From NCBI GenBank assembly GCA_905221605.1, contig CAJNDS010002745.1, positions 1,398,203-1,462,202 on the forward strand: DNA of 64,000 nucleotides, written 5' to 3'. The translations under genes and the position numbers were made by a program. The DNA comes from Symbiodinium natans (Eukaryota; Sar; Dinophyceae; Suessiales; Symbiodiniaceae). The notes under the pieces are model-generated. The model did no database searches. It had not been told where the DNA came from and saw only the letters and a list, made by a program, of their open reading frames with translations. Of the stretch, positions 32,589-42,254 are shown piece by piece. Numbering within the stretch: position 1 is the first letter of the stretch; each line of letters starts with the position of its first letter.

Positions 32589-33124
32589 GCCCCCTAGGTT
32601 CCCCCCTTAGATGACCTTAATCACTCAATTATCCCTAAGTAGCCTTCATTATGGGGGGGGCCACCTAGCGGTTGGTAGTTTAGAGGGGGGAAAGCATGAA
32701 AACCCTAAACCCTACTAGGTTGGCCCTTAAAACCCTCTGAAAAATATTCCTGAATATGACCCTCTTGAAATAAGGGAAAATATGAAATGTCCCAAGGGCC
32801 TGCCTAGCCTATGTAACCCTACTTGCAGGGGGTGTTGTGTATGCAGGGTTACACATTGGACAAGTCTCAGCAAAGTGGCTTATAACCTTACTCAGTGTTC
32901 TGATACCTTTTGACCCTACGCCTGAGGACCCTACACACTAACCCCAAAAAACTAAGCCCGTAAACGCCAAAACCCTAGCCCTGCCTAAAACACCATCCAA
33001 AAAACGCTAAATCCAAAGACCCTAAAATGCTGAAACCATAAAACCCTAAACCCTAAAACCCCCTTAAAACCCCTTAAAAACACTAACCCTACCCAAAAAG
33101 GAACCTCTCCAAAAGTACTTCGAA
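32589..33124. other. Unique stretch with telomere-like scraps
   Basis: Scattered AACCCTAAA words, a possible element at 32716-32800 (AGGTTGGCCCTTA...AAGGGCCTGCCT) and no gene I can support. Confidence 0.45.
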
Positions 33125-33183
33125 GCCCTAAACCCTAAACCCTAAACCCTAAACCCTAAACCCGAAACCCTAAACCCTAAACA
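33125..33183 (-). repeat. Telomere-type array flanked by a short direct repeat
   Basis: About eight CCCTAAA units sit between two copies of AGTACTTCGAAGCCC (33113-33127 and 33183-33197), a 15-bp duplication on each side of the array. Confidence 0.9.
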
Positions 33184-33269
33184 GTACTTCGAAGCCCAGT
33201 GACAGGCTGGGTGGCAGCAGCCGCTTCGACCAGGGCTGGGAACCTGCTTAGGCCAATTCATGGGCTTAC

Positions 33270-33370
33270 GGGTTTATAGGGTAGGGTTTAGGGTTTAGGG
33301 CCTAGGGTTTAGGGTTCAGGGTTGAGGGTTTGGGGATTTAGGGTTCAGGATTGCGGGTTCAGGGCTGAGG
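33270..33370 (+). repeat. Degenerate telomere-type array
   Basis: TTTAGGG with TTCAGGG, TTGAGGG and TTGCGGG variants. Confidence 0.8.
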
Positions 33371-33410
33371 GTGAAAGGTTTAGGAAGGGGATCTGCAAGT
33401 AGGGTGGTAA

Positions 33411-33518
33411 CGTACTGTTGGTTGGCAGGGAATGAGGGAAGTAGGGATCTATATTGTACCCTTTAAGGGATTCTATAGGGTACCTCACTCCCTCATTCCC
33501 TACTAACCGACGGCAAGG
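33411..33518. repeat. MITE family 8 copy
   Basis: Arms GGTTGGCAGGGAATGAGGGA and TCCCTCATTCCCTACTAACC around a CCCTTTAAGGGATT centre. The better preserved copy is at 45208-45304. Confidence 0.75.
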
Positions 33519-33639
33519 TAAGGGCAGTTCTAAGTTCTAGGCTAGGTGTACCTCGTATGCCGCACTTTCCAAGGGAGCGAATACATCGTTGTTTACCGTG
33601 TTTCGCGAACGAGGTACGCCATGCCTAGTTCCAGTACTA

Positions 33640-33756
33640 CACACAAGAGTAACCTAGGAGTAACAAGGTTACCCTTATTGCTTTCAGAAACTTCTGCAAG
33701 AACCTAAACCCTGAAAAAAGGGGAATAAGGGCCCCCTGGGTCCTAGAGTACTACGG
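33640..33756. repeat. MITE family 4 copy
   Basis: AAGAGTAACCTAGGAGTAAC at the left and GGGCCCCCTGGGTCCTAG at the right, diverged from the copies at 36257, 43431, 46436 and 54522. Confidence 0.7.
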
Positions 33757-34157
33757 TAGTTGGATGTAGCCTTGTTTAGGGTACTGCGCGCCCAGCCCTA
33801 CATACAGGCATCCAGACCTTGCAAGGGTTTTCTGGGTTCTAGGACAGGCCGGAAGAATAAACGCTGGGCCTGTGGCCGGGCCTTCTCGTCTTCTCGCATG
33901 TCTCGCATGCTCAATTAATTAGTCTGGCCTGAAACTTGCAAACTCTGAGCTCCCCTCAACTTCCAAACTCTGTACGCTTACACCTCCGGTCCACACTGCC
34001 CAGTGTCCCGAAGGTTTTTGGGTGCAGAGTTTAGGGAGAACTTTGAAAACATTTTGCAATCAACCCCCAGTACTACAAAGCTGCGAAGTATCCCTGACAA
34101 AAGCATTTTTGGGTGCTCTGGGACCAACCGCGCTATCACCTTGTTTAGGGTCTGGGA

Positions 34158-34235
34158 TGCCCTAAAACCTAAACCCTAAACCCTAAACCCAAAACCCTAA
34201 ACCCTAAACCCTAAACCTCAAACCCTGAACCCTAA
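34158..34235 (-). repeat. Telomere-type array
   Basis: CCCTAAA units with minor variants, then a polarity switch to TTTAGGG at 34233-34246. Confidence 0.92.
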
Positions 34236-34247
34236 GTTTAGGGTTTT

Positions 34248-34352
34248 CCTCGCAATTTGGGGCTGAGTGCCCAAAGATGGCTCTGGCATGCCTTGGACGT
34301 CGGCAGGGCGTCGACAGGCCAGTGAGGCCTGGCTCAAGCTACCAGGGCCAGG
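34248..34352 (+). CDS. Candidate exon between arrays
   Basis: Open on the plus strand (QFGAECPKMALACLGRRQG and onward) between arrays of opposite polarity. No splice sites established. Confidence 0.25.
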
Positions 34353-34425
34353 GCTTAGGGTTTAGGGTTTAGGGATGTTTAGGGTTTAGGGTTTAGGGTT
34401 CAGGGCTTAGGGTTCAGTGCTTAGA
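34353..34425 (+). repeat. Telomere-type array
   Basis: TTTAGGG units with TTCAGGG and GCTTAGG variants. Confidence 0.9.
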
Positions 34426-34910
34426 TGTAGGAAGTTCTCAAACCCAGGATGCCTTTCTTTTGTCTGTTCTTTCTCTTTAGTGGGTGTTGTAGGGTGCCGC
34501 ACAATAGATGGGGACCCAAAACGGATCCCAATTCAAAGAACTGACTACTCATATGTAGGGATTGGGGCTTCGGTTTGGCGGCTTTGGCGGCTTCGGCTGT
34601 AGGGTGACCCTCAACCCCTAAACCAGAACAAAGCCCCCTCTCCCCTCTAAGATTTGCCTAGATGTATGAAGGGTATAGGGGGGTCTTGATGTCAGGGAAG
34701 GGGCACTTACTGTAAGGCTTTGAAAGCTGTGGCATTTCATGGGCGGGGGCGGGGGAACGCTCGGCCCTCAACCCTATTCAAAACCCTGCGAGTGAAACGT
34801 AAGCCCGAACATAAGCGATTTCGGCGCTGGGGTCTGAGAGAATTTAGAGTGCAGGATGTCGAGTTCAGAGTTTACAGCGCTAACAAGTGCTAACCCCCTA
34901 AACCCTAAAC
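34426..34910. other. Unique stretch, no gene recognised
   Basis: About 480 bp with scattered telomere-like words and one plus-strand open frame of 61 codons (34417-34602) lacking support. Confidence 0.4.
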
Positions 34911-34934
34911 CCCCCCCCCCCCCCCCCCCCCCCC
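34911..34934 (-). repeat. Poly-C tract (24 bp)
   Basis: Directly follows CCCTAAACC. Telomere arrays here often end in homopolymer C or G. Confidence 0.95.
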
Positions 34935-35004
34935 TCATCCCCCCCTTTTCCGGGCCCTAGAGAATTCAGAGGCTAGGATGCCGAGTTTAGAGTTTGCAGT
35001 GCTA

Positions 35005-35124
35005 CAGGGTGGGACCCCCTAGTTATAAGTAGAGTTATAAGGGCCCTAAATTGGGTTATAAGGACCCTAAGTTAGGTTATAAGTCCCTTAACTACAGTTA
35101 GTATAGTAAGGGGGCCCCACCCTG
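35005..35124 (+). repeat. MITE family 2 copy, 120 bp
   Basis: Ends CAGGGTGGGACCCCCT and AGGGGGCCCCACCCTG, flanked by TA on both sides (35003-35004, 35125-35126). The centre has three GGTTATAAG repeats. Nearly identical copies of exactly 120 bp lie at 44352 and 57730. Confidence 0.92.
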
Positions 35125-35560
35125 TAACCCCCTGAACCCGAAACCCCTTTGCGCCCCCCGCACCTGCCACGAAGGCCTCCGCGCCGGCCATGACAGCCGT
35201 CAGCGAGTGGCTCGCAAGCACTGCGAAGAGCATCGTCTGCAGCACAGCCTGGTGTATAGGGGAGCCCTATGGGCTTAGAGCGTAAGTGTAGGGTTTTGTG
35301 GGATGACTTGCTTGAAGCCCCCGCAGTATGTATATGCATGCGTGTGCAAGTACGGAGCGGGGGGAGGGGGGGGGGAGTTGAGGGTAGCTTTAATTAAGGC
35401 TTAGGGCTTCAGGCCGAGTGCAGGGTAGCATTGCTAGCGTGCTTGGAGGGCACACATCACGGAAGGGCTGCTTCCGGCTGATCTCAGAGGACTTCTCTTG
35501 CACTTCCTTCAACCATTTAGGACCCAGGATGTGGTGCCTTGTTGAAAGATTAGGGTTTAG
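35125..35560. other. Unique stretch with a possible minus-strand exon
   Basis: Minus strand 35339-35130 is open (LPYTPGCAADDALRSACEPL ... GCHGRRGGLRGRCGG), low-complexity at its end. A G-rich run lies at 35359-35378. Support is weak. Confidence 0.3.
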
Positions 35561-35615
35561 GGTTTAGGGTATAGGGTTTAGGGTTTAGGGTTTAGGGTTT
35601 AGGGTTTGGGATTAG
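35552..35615 (+). repeat. Telomere-type array
   Basis: About eight TTTAGGG units. Confidence 0.93.
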
Positions 35616-36051
35616 GATGTCGGGAGCCCCACACAATGAACGGAGGTCTCCGCTGCCTTTTCGAGGTTGTGGCAAGTCTCCTAAGCCCTCCGAACCCAGC
35701 CTTCGTTTGGGGGAACATGGAAACTTCAAACCTCGACAAACGATCGAAACGCATCAACTGGTACCTCTCAGCATGATCCAACAGAGACATCAAGTTGCAC
35801 TCGGCTTACAACCTGAGAGAAGAAGCAGCGACATAAGCCCAAGCATTGTATGATGAAACCCTACATGCGAAAAAAAAACAAGAAACCTGCATCTTAATCC
35901 CTGGGGACCCGTAAACTTGTACCCTGAGCCTGACATCCTACCTGTCGAGATTAAAGCCCTGACCTTGCGCATTCAAAGCCCTACTAGTACATGCCCAGAA
36001 ACCTCAAGGGTCATTCCCAACATGAAACCTATAGAGTCCCACATCTTATGC
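35616..36051. other. Unique stretch, no gene recognised
   Basis: Open frames on both strands (35599-35853) overlap and have no splice support. No arrays or MITE copies recognised. Confidence 0.4.
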
Positions 36052-36108
36052 TAAACCCTAAACCCTAAACCCTGAACCCTAAACCCCAAACCCTAAACCC
36101 TAAATCCT
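36052..36108 (-). repeat. Telomere-type array
   Basis: CCCTAAA with CCCTGAA and CCCCAAA variants. Confidence 0.9.
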
Positions 36109-36256
36109 GAAAGCTGGGCACCAAGCTCCAGAGGACGTAGCGCGCAGGGTCACGCCGCCAGGGCCCAGGCCGAAGCCCTGACTTTTCAGGGGTGCAGGGT
36201 TTAGGGTTTCGGGTTTTGTGTTCATTGAGTCATTGAGGGTCAGGGTATAGGATTTA

Positions 36257-36368
36257 CTAGAGCCAGGAGTAACCTAGGAATAAAATGGGTACCCTTTTTG
36301 TTGTTAAGGGGATTATCAGGGAACCCCAACCCTAAAAAAAGGTAATAAGGGCCTACTCCGGGTCCTAG
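36257..36368. repeat. MITE family 4 copy
   Basis: CTAGAGCCAGGAGTAACC at the left and GGCCTACTCCGGGTCCTAG at the right, with inner GGGTACCC and GGGGATTATCAGGGAACCCC. Confidence 0.85.
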
Positions 36369-36987
36369 TTTAGGATGGCGCATGGGCCTTAAGAACCTCC
36401 AGACCTCGATGCGGCTATGGCCGCTTGGCCCTCCCTACCATTTGCAGCAGCGTCAGAACAGAACTTTCATGGATGGGGTAGGTTTCGTCTAGCACGGGTC
36501 GGAGGAGGGGAGGGGGGCCGGGGTTGGAGCGCCCAATCTCAATGGTGTCAATTCGTCCTTTCGACTTGCCCACTGCTTTATTCGAAACCAAAGGGGAGGA
36601 TATTGGTTTAAGAGCCAGCAATGGCTTGGCCTATGACTAGGCAAGTGGGTTGTGTGCGGGCTTGGTCTTTGAACACAAAGGGCCCGACTCGCCTGGACAA
36701 GGGGGAAGCTCTGACTGCACGAGCTTGGCTACGGCCGCCAGAAGCCCTATGCCCCTACGCCCTTTCCGGCAGACTTGATTTCCTTCTTGAGCTACATGCT
36801 TGGCCTCTTCTGGCATCCTGCACTATCAAGAATAATTGTACGTCTGCTGGAACCCCTGACAGATAGCTGAACCTTTGCGCCTACAACGTCTAATGGAACC
36901 ACTGAAAACAAAGGTGACCCTGAGCCCGTCCTCCCACATAGCCTGTAAAACTATACTCACGATTAGCGACGATTCTTCAGACTGCGG
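36369..36987. other. Unique stretch, no gene supported
   Basis: About 620 bp. Plus-strand frames at 36417-36611 and 36621-36866 and a minus frame at 36415-36621 are open but overlap. They may include exons; no motif or splice pair convinces me. Confidence 0.4.
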
Positions 36988-37050
36988 CAAACCCTAAACC
37001 CTAAACCCTAAACCCTAAACCCTAAACCCTAAACCCTAAACCCTAAACCA
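36988..37050 (-). repeat. Telomere-type array (CCCTAAA)n
   Basis: About nine clean units. Confidence 0.95.
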
Positions 37051-37052
37051 GA

Positions 37053-37172
37053 AGAAAGGCAGTGCACGGCGTGGGTGCGCCTGTGGGAGCAGTGATGAGA
37101 TCAGCTCATGGGGTAAGGAGGCCAGGAGAGGCAAGTGCCTCGGAAAAGCGGCTCGGGGCTCAGAGGTCTGAG
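37053..37172 (+). CDS. Candidate exon between arrays
   Basis: Open on the plus strand for about 40 codons (KAVHGVGAPVGAVMRSAHGV and onward) between a CCCTAAA array and degenerate TTTAGGG DNA at 37172-37310. No splice proof. Confidence 0.25.
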
Positions 37173-37598
37173 GGTTTTAGGGTTTGGGGTTTAGGGGATA
37201 GGGTTTAGGGTTTTAGGGTTTGGGATTTAGGGCTTAGGTTTAGGGTTTGGGGTTTATATAGGGTTTCGGTTTGGGTTGAGGGCTTGAAGGGTTGGGGTTT
37301 AGGGTTAGGGGGGTCTGTCAGGATCAGCCGGTACCTGGCTGAATTTCAGCAGTCAAGCAAACTGTAGTAGCCGAACCTCGCCTCGGGTGAGCGAGCTTGG
37401 GGGGGGGCCCGGGGAGGGGGGGGGGGGGGAATCGTGATCAGACACCCTGAAGTTGCCTGTTGAGTGATTCAGGGTGATCCGATTCTTTTTGGAGCCGTTT
37501 TGAATGCTCTGACAATCAGCTGAACCCTCATCCCTAAACCCCAATATCTAAACACTAAACCCTAAACCCTAAACCCTAATGTCTAGACCCTGAACCCA

Positions 37599-38330
37599 TC
37601 ATTTAGACCAACCAGCATACATGCCCCTGATACAGGAGCCCCTATAAGGTTCAGGTTCCAGTAAGGTTTAGGGTTTAGGGTGTAGGGTTTAGGGTTTAGG
37701 GTTTAGGGTTTAGGGTTTTCTGTTGTGTTTTACGAGCTCCAACATTCACTGCCTCGACTCCCGGCTTGCAAGGACCAGAAGAAACCCCCACTCCTGCTCC
37801 AGCCACAAAACTTTGCTGCACTCAGGAGGGTAGCTAAAAATTAAACTTTTAGCGGCCTCATTAAGAAACCCAATTAACCCAAAAAGGGTCAGGATCTAAA
37901 GATACAGTAAAGTGCCACAAAGAAAAAAGGGGTTGAGGGTTTGCGGTACTGACACTGCTGCCACCAATGTTTCCCTCAGCACACCCACTTGGAGCAGCAA
38001 AGATACTCGATTCCGTGCCCATGTCAAAAGCCAAACTGTATGCTCTCAGGCATGTGGTTTCGACACTCTGCACATCTGCAGCCATCGATAGTTGCAGTCG
38101 AAACACCTTCTGAGGGGTTGCGCTGGCCCTTGATCCGACCGGTTGCAAGGGGAGGACTCTTCTAGAAATTCGGTCTTTCATTGAAGAAAGCCCATCTCCC
38201 TCCTGCAGCCCACTCATGTTGACGTGGTCAGCCTCAGTGACGAAATCGTCTTTGCCAGACTGCTGTGATGAGTCACTGCACAGATGCGCGATCCAGTCAG
38301 GGACCCTGCTTCCCAACTCAGAATGAAACC
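37599..38330 (-). CDS. Host gene 3' end with a MITE intron and a telomere-repeat intron
   Basis: Minus strand, three exons: 38330-37919, 37815-37750 and 37641-37599. The first join removes 37816-37918 (GT-AG, phase 2), a family 6 MITE, and gives PLFSFKVLWLEQEWGFLLVL. The second removes 37642-37749 (donor GTGAATG, acceptor TTATAG), whose body is mostly CCCTAAA, and gives ESRQGSCIRGMYAGWSK then TGA. Exon 1 reads GSRVPDWIAHLCSDSSQQSG and onward, an acidic Ser-rich sequence. Its acceptor CTGTAG|G adjoins another MITE-like element at 38336-38466. The family is not recognised. Confidence 0.55.
37665..37720 (+). repeat. Telomere-type array inside a predicted intron
   Basis: About seven TTTAGGG units lying wholly within the proposed intron 37642-37749 of the minus-strand gene. 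Confidence 0.9.
37816..37918 (-). repeat. Introner-like MITE, family 6, acting as an intron
   Basis: On the minus strand it runs from GTGGCACTTTACTGTA to CTCCTGAGTGCAG. Sister copies at 54650-54762 and 63659-63766 share both ends. Removing it restores an open frame. Confidence 0.65.
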
Positions 38331-38335
38331 CTACA

Positions 38336-38466
38336 GAGGGCAGGATTAGGGGGACCCTTGGGGATATAGCCCCTCTGAAATAAGGTCCCTGTTTAAGAGA
38401 GTCAGAAGAGGGTTGAGAAGGGTTCCCGCTTAAGGGTCCCCCTTATTCTACCTAGGACCCTACAGC
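38336..38466. repeat. MITE-like element, probably an intron
   Basis: Inverted ends GGATTAGGGGGACCCTTG and TAAGGGTCCCCCTTATTC about 130 bp apart. On the minus strand GTAGGGTCC and CTCTGTAG|G sit at its borders, next to the exon starting at 38330. The exon further upstream (38555-38467, HDRGSFEQRPHVDGVSWHRG) is open, but the phase is not resolved. Confidence 0.5.
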
Positions 38467-38628
38467 CCTTACTGTACATACAGCCCGAAACCCCGAATAC
38501 CCCCGATGCCAAGACACTCCATCAACGTGTGGCCGCTGTTCAAAGCTCCCCCTGTCGTGGTGCGCAGCCCTTAACCTTAAACCCTAAGCCCTAAGCTCTA
38601 AACCCTAAGACCCTAAACGCAGCAGAGG

Positions 38629-38744
38629 TACTTGGAGGTTCATGGGTACTTATGTCTAGGCTGAGAAGTAGAGTAACGACGGTTCTAACTTTACTTGGGG
38701 GGACATATAGCCCTATCTATAAATGACCCAGGAGCCTCCAAGTA
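38629..38744. repeat. MITE family 3 copy
   Basis: TACTTGGAGGTTCATGGGTA at the left and GGAGCCTCCAAGTA at the right. Confidence 0.85.
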
Positions 38745-39116
38745 TTCGAGGTTGATCAAGGAAATACACCGTTAACCTGCGAGATTTCCTGAGACCCCAA
38801 ACCCGTGTGACATGCAAGGATCCTCCCAAAACCTCTTGGCAAGCCGCCTCTGCATCTCCAACACACTGAAACTCTAGAATTTCTCGCGCTGCAGTCCCTC
38901 AGCATACCCTCCGACCCTAAACGCGCAGCAGCTCATGGGGATGTTTTAGGGTGTAGAGTTTAGGGTAAACCCTAAACTGTAAACCCTACACTCTAAGCCC
39001 GTCATGAAGCCCCAAACCCTAAGCCTCAAGCCCTGCACTCTGGGACTGTATATTGACTACACTTTAGTAGTAACTACCCCTCAATAAACCCGGTAATACC
39101 TGAAGCCTCCCCCTCC
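38745..39116. other. Unique stretch with degenerate telomere words
   Basis: No MITE or exon with support; a small palindromic GGGTAAACCCTAAAC patch at 38960. Confidence 0.4.
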
Positions 39117-39212
39117 CCTAAACCCTGAACCCTAAACCCTAAATCCTAAACCCTAAATCCTAAACCCTAAGCCCTAAACCCTAAACCCTAAACCCTAAAC
39201 CCTAAACCCTAA
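39117..39212 (-). repeat. Telomere-type array
   Basis: CCCTAAA with CCCTAAT and CCCTAAG variants, then clean units. Confidence 0.93.
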
Positions 39213-39329
39213 GCAGCACGTGGGGGGCCTCGGCGGCCTCCGCCATCACCGCGCAGGGCACCGGAAGCCTTGGTTTGAGTCTTTCGGGTTTCAGGGGCTT
39301 GGCCTGTACACCCCTTGAAAACAACACTT

Positions 39330-39420
39330 CTCTCTATATATATATATATACATATACAAAATAATGTAAATAAATGAATAAATAAGTAATATATATATAT
39401 ATATATGTATATAGATGTAA

Positions 39421-39455
<35 letters not shown>

Positions 39456-39460
39456 TATCA
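39330..39460. repeat. TA-rich microsatellite
   Basis: (TA)n runs separated by GTATATAGATGTAAAT; one of few AT-rich tracts in the outer compartment. Confidence 0.9.
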
Positions 39461-39567
39461 TAGGGAATAAGGAAAATACAAAATGTGCCAAAAGCCAACC
39501 TGCTAGGTGTAAGGGGGTTTAGGGTGTAGCGTGTGTATGGTTTAGGGCTGTGGGTTTAGGCCTTAGG

Positions 39568-39667
39568 TTGGGATGTTCCCCCGTAAGCTAACAGTCCTCA
39601 ATAGGATTAGAGAAGGGGGCACTTTTATCCTTTTCAAGGACGGTTAGTATCAGGGGCAGCATCCCAA
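39568..39667. repeat. MITE family 1 copy
   Basis: TTGGGATGTTCCCCCGTAAG at the left and GGGGCAGCATCCCAA at the right. Confidence 0.85.
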
Positions 39668-39932
39668 GGCTTAGGTAGGAAATAGATGGTTTAAGGGGGT
39701 TTAGGAGCTTACGACCTTCTACGGGCCCCGCCGTTCCGAAAACTCGAAGCCTTAGCCCTGGCAGGTGAGTAGAGCTTATGGGAGTTCAGGGCTCAGGGAT
39801 TAGGGCTGTAAGGTCTTCGGTTTAGGGCTTAGACTTCATGGGGTTTAAGAATAATGGTCTAGTAGAGACTTTAGGGTTCAAGTAAGGCTTCTGAGCTTAG
39901 GAAACCCCAAACACTCGCTAACGGACAAAAGG
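39668..39932. other. Degenerate telomere-like DNA
   Basis: TTTAGG-like words without regular units; no gene. Confidence 0.5.
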
Positions 39933-39967
39933 GCACCCTAAACCCTAAACCCTAAACCCTAAACCCT

Positions 39968-40046
39968 AGTATGATGGCAGCCCAGGGTGCCACCGCGTCC
40001 GCCCACCGTGCCCAAGCTGCGGCGTCGCCCGCAACGGAGTCCTCAA
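39968..40046 (-). CDS. Candidate exon between arrays
   Basis: Minus strand after CCCAG|G reads FEDSVAGDAAAWARWADAVA and onward. The plus strand is also open (Ala-rich). It fits a minus-strand gene whose other exon-like islands lie at 40431-40597, 41655-41740 and 42028-42483. Confidence 0.35.
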
Positions 40047-40047
40047 A

Positions 40048-40140
40048 ACCTGGGTTTAGGGGTTTAGGGGTTTAGGGGTTTAGGGGTTTAGGGGTTTAGG
40101 GGTTTAGGGGTTTAGGGTTTAGGGTTTAGGGGCTTTGGGT
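40048..40140 (+). repeat. TTTAGGGG octamer array
   Basis: About ten TTTAGGGG units, then ordinary TTTAGGG; a homogeneous variant block. Confidence 0.93.
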
Positions 40141-40430
40141 ATTAGGAGCGTAGGGTTTAGGGGCTTGGGGTAGTAGGAGTGTAGGGTTTAAAGTTTTTGG
40201 TAGGGTTTCGGGGTGGAAGGCTAGGGTTATTTGGGGGCGTTCGGGCTTGAGGGCTTAGGGTGTAGGGTATGGCTGTAAGGCTTGGGGGTAAAGGGCTTAT
40301 GGTTTCAAGGGCTTGTTCATGCGTGGGTAATGTGTGAACCTGCCTCGATGGCACCCATAGGGTTTAAGGTTTAGGGTTTACTTCTAAACCCTAAGCCCTA
40401 ACCCTAAACCCTAAACCCTAAACTTCTTAC

Positions 40431-40597
40431 AGCAGCCAGTCCATGAGGCGATTTCGAGATCTCCAATTTGCACGACGATGACACTGCCGAAAGGTGGCCA
40501 CGGAATTGGTCGTCCATGGAACAGACGATCTTTCACAAAATCTCGCCTGAAGAGTTGTGCAAGCCTCTCCAACCACTCCCCGGTTGCCACAGAACAC
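40431..40597 (-). CDS. Candidate exon with strong splice signals
   Basis: Minus strand from TTACCAG|G to a consensus donor GTAAGAAG. Reads VATGEWLERLAQLFRRDF ... PFGSVIVVQIGDLEIASW, clearly protein-like. The sequence after the donor becomes CCCTAAA-type array (40385-40422), so the intron would begin in telomere repeats. A second frame is also open. Family unknown. Confidence 0.45.
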
Positions 40598-40642
40598 CTG
40601 GTAACTGGCAACCAAAGAAGCACGGAAAGGGGGGGGGGGGTA

Positions 40643-40718
40643 AGGTTTAGGGTTTAGGGTTTAGGGTTTAGGGTTTAGGGTTTAGGGTTTAGGGTTTAGG
40701 GTTTAGGGTTTAGGGTCC
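40643..40718 (+). repeat. Telomere-type array after a G run
   Basis: G12 followed by about ten TTTAGGG units. Confidence 0.95.
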
Positions 40719-40987
40719 GCCGACCCTGGCGGCGTGTTGGATGGGAAAAGGAGGTGAAAACCTCCCTCTTTCCCTCCTTACCCCCCCAAAACCCCCCCCC
40801 CCAACCCCCTACCCCCCACCCCTCCCCCCCACCCCCACCCACCTGTCTTTTTGGCTTGAGCTTGTCCTGGTGCTACCCCCTACCCCCCCCCAAACGATTC
40901 ACAGAACTCTGCCGGGGATGATCTTCCATGCGAGCGGGTCTCAACTATGCTCCAGCGGGGTCGGCGGCTTGAGCCGGAGGCTCTTAA
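40719..40987. other. C-rich unique stretch with a possible exon
   Basis: Poly-C rich from 40780 to 40840, then an island at 40895-40987 with open frames on both strands. No supported gene. Confidence 0.4.
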
Positions 40988-41152
40988 TTTAGGGTTTAGG
41001 GTTTAGGGTTTAGGGTTTAGGGTTTAGGATTTAGGGTTTAGGGTTTAGGGTTTAGGGTTTAGGGTTTAGGGTGTAGGGTGTAGGGTGTAGGGTTTAGGGT
41101 TTAGGGTTTAGGGTTTAGGGTTTAGGGTTTAGGGTTTAGGGTGTAGGCTTTG
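40988..41152 (+). repeat. Telomere-type array (TTTAGGG)n
   Basis: About 22 units, including three successive TGTAGGG units (41071-41092). Confidence 0.95.
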
Positions 41153-41269
41153 GGACAAGCACGTCTGCAAGAACGATGCTCTGTGCTCTCAACCTGCCAT
41201 CGTTGCAGGGGTGCAGATCGCTGAGAGCTCTAGCTCCTGCCTTGCGGAGAACCACTGACTTTACGGAGC

Positions 41270-41359
41270 TCACGGTTCAGGTTCATGGGTAGTTATAAGT
41301 AGGGTCATAAGTGGGGTAACTGCGATTATGACCTTACTTAGGGTATGAACCTCCAAGTA
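41270..41359. repeat. MITE family 3 copy, left end diverged
   Basis: GGTTCATGGGTAGTTATAAG at the left and ATGAACCTCCAAGTA at the right; the left TACTTGG is missing. A further partial relative lies at 41480-41535. Confidence 0.7.
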
Positions 41360-41654
41360 AGGGTAAGGCCTAGGGTTCCGAACTCTTAAGGGCTTCAGCG
41401 AGGCTTTCGTGGTTCGGTCCTAGAAAGCATCGCAGATCACGTGGTTTGGGGCTTGTATGGCTTAGAATTCGGGTTGCCAGTACCCAAAGTAAGGTTATCG
41501 CCATAGTTACCCCATCTCTCACCACTCAGATGCACCTAATGTAAACCCTACACCTCCAAACCCTACACCTCCAAACCCTAAACCCTAAACCTACGCCCTA
41601 AACCAAAACCAAAAACCCTAAACCCCAACTCCACCCCCCCCCCCCCCCCCCAAC

Positions 41655-41740
41655 CTTTTCCTGCCCTGGGCCCCCCTGCGGTCCACCAGGAAGCCGAGGG
41701 AGGGGCCATCCACACTGACAGCCAGAGCCTTGGATCTGGG
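41655..41740 (-). CDS. Candidate exon
   Basis: Minus strand reads SKALAVSVDGPSLGFLVDRR between C-rich DNA and degenerate telomere repeats. No family match. Confidence 0.3.
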
Positions 41741-41891
41741 GGTTTGGGTTTAGGGTTTAATTCGGGTTTAGGTTTAGGTGACTTAGGTGTTTAGGGGTTG
41801 AGGGGTTGACGGCTTGAGGGGTTTAGGGGTTTAGGGTTAGGCTTAGGGGTTTAGGGGTTTAGGGTTTAGGGTTAGGTTTAGGGGTTTAGGG
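41741..41891 (+). repeat. Degenerate telomere-type DNA
   Basis: TTTAGGGG and TTTAGGG words with frequent slips. A truncated MITE family 1 end follows at 41892-41955. Confidence 0.8.
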
Positions 41892-41989
41892 TTGGGATGT
41901 TCTCCCTTATCCTAACTGACAAGGAATTCTGCCCCCTGTTATCATGGTGCAGGGTTTAAGGGTTTGGGGGGCGCGGGAAGAGGAGTTTT

Positions 41990-42028
41990 GGGGTTTAGGG
42001 TTTAGGGTTTAGGGTTTAGGGTTTAGGG
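41990..42028 (+). repeat. Telomere-type array
   Basis: Five TTTAGGG units directly left of an exon-like island. Confidence 0.92.
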
Positions 42029-42120
42029 TGAATCGCAAGCCCTTCTCAACGAAGCCGTGCAGTTCGCAAATGCGGGACATAGTGGAACCCCGAATGGCTC
42101 CAGGGGCCCCTTTCTTCGCC
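42028..42120 (-). CDS. Candidate exon
   Basis: Minus strand reads GAPGAIRGSTMSRICELHGF and onward. It is bounded by TTTAGGG on one side and CCCTAAA (42122-42163) on the other. Confidence 0.3.
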
Positions 42121-42167
42121 CCTAAACCCTAAACCCTAAACCCTAAACCCTAAACCCTAAACCCACG

Positions 42168-42235
42168 AACAACCTCAGCCTCCACACGCTTTTGTGGTGC
42201 CGCTCGAGCGCCTCCTTGCCTTTGAACTCTTAGTA
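42168..42235 (-). CDS. Candidate exon next to a broken introner
   Basis: Minus strand reads FKGKEALERHHKSVWRLRLF directly after a family 5 MITE end (CTACTAAGAG), the same border that serves as acceptor at 271. The plus strand is also open (PPHAFVVPLERLLAFELL). Confidence 0.35.
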
Positions 42236-42253
42236 GCCCAGTAACCATCTTAC
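42236..42253 (+). repeat. MITE family 5 fragment cut off by a telomere array
   Basis: Only the terminal GTAGCCCAGTAACCATCTTA is present, then TTTAGGG begins at 42255; the other end is missing. Confidence 0.7.
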
Positions 42254-42254
42254 A

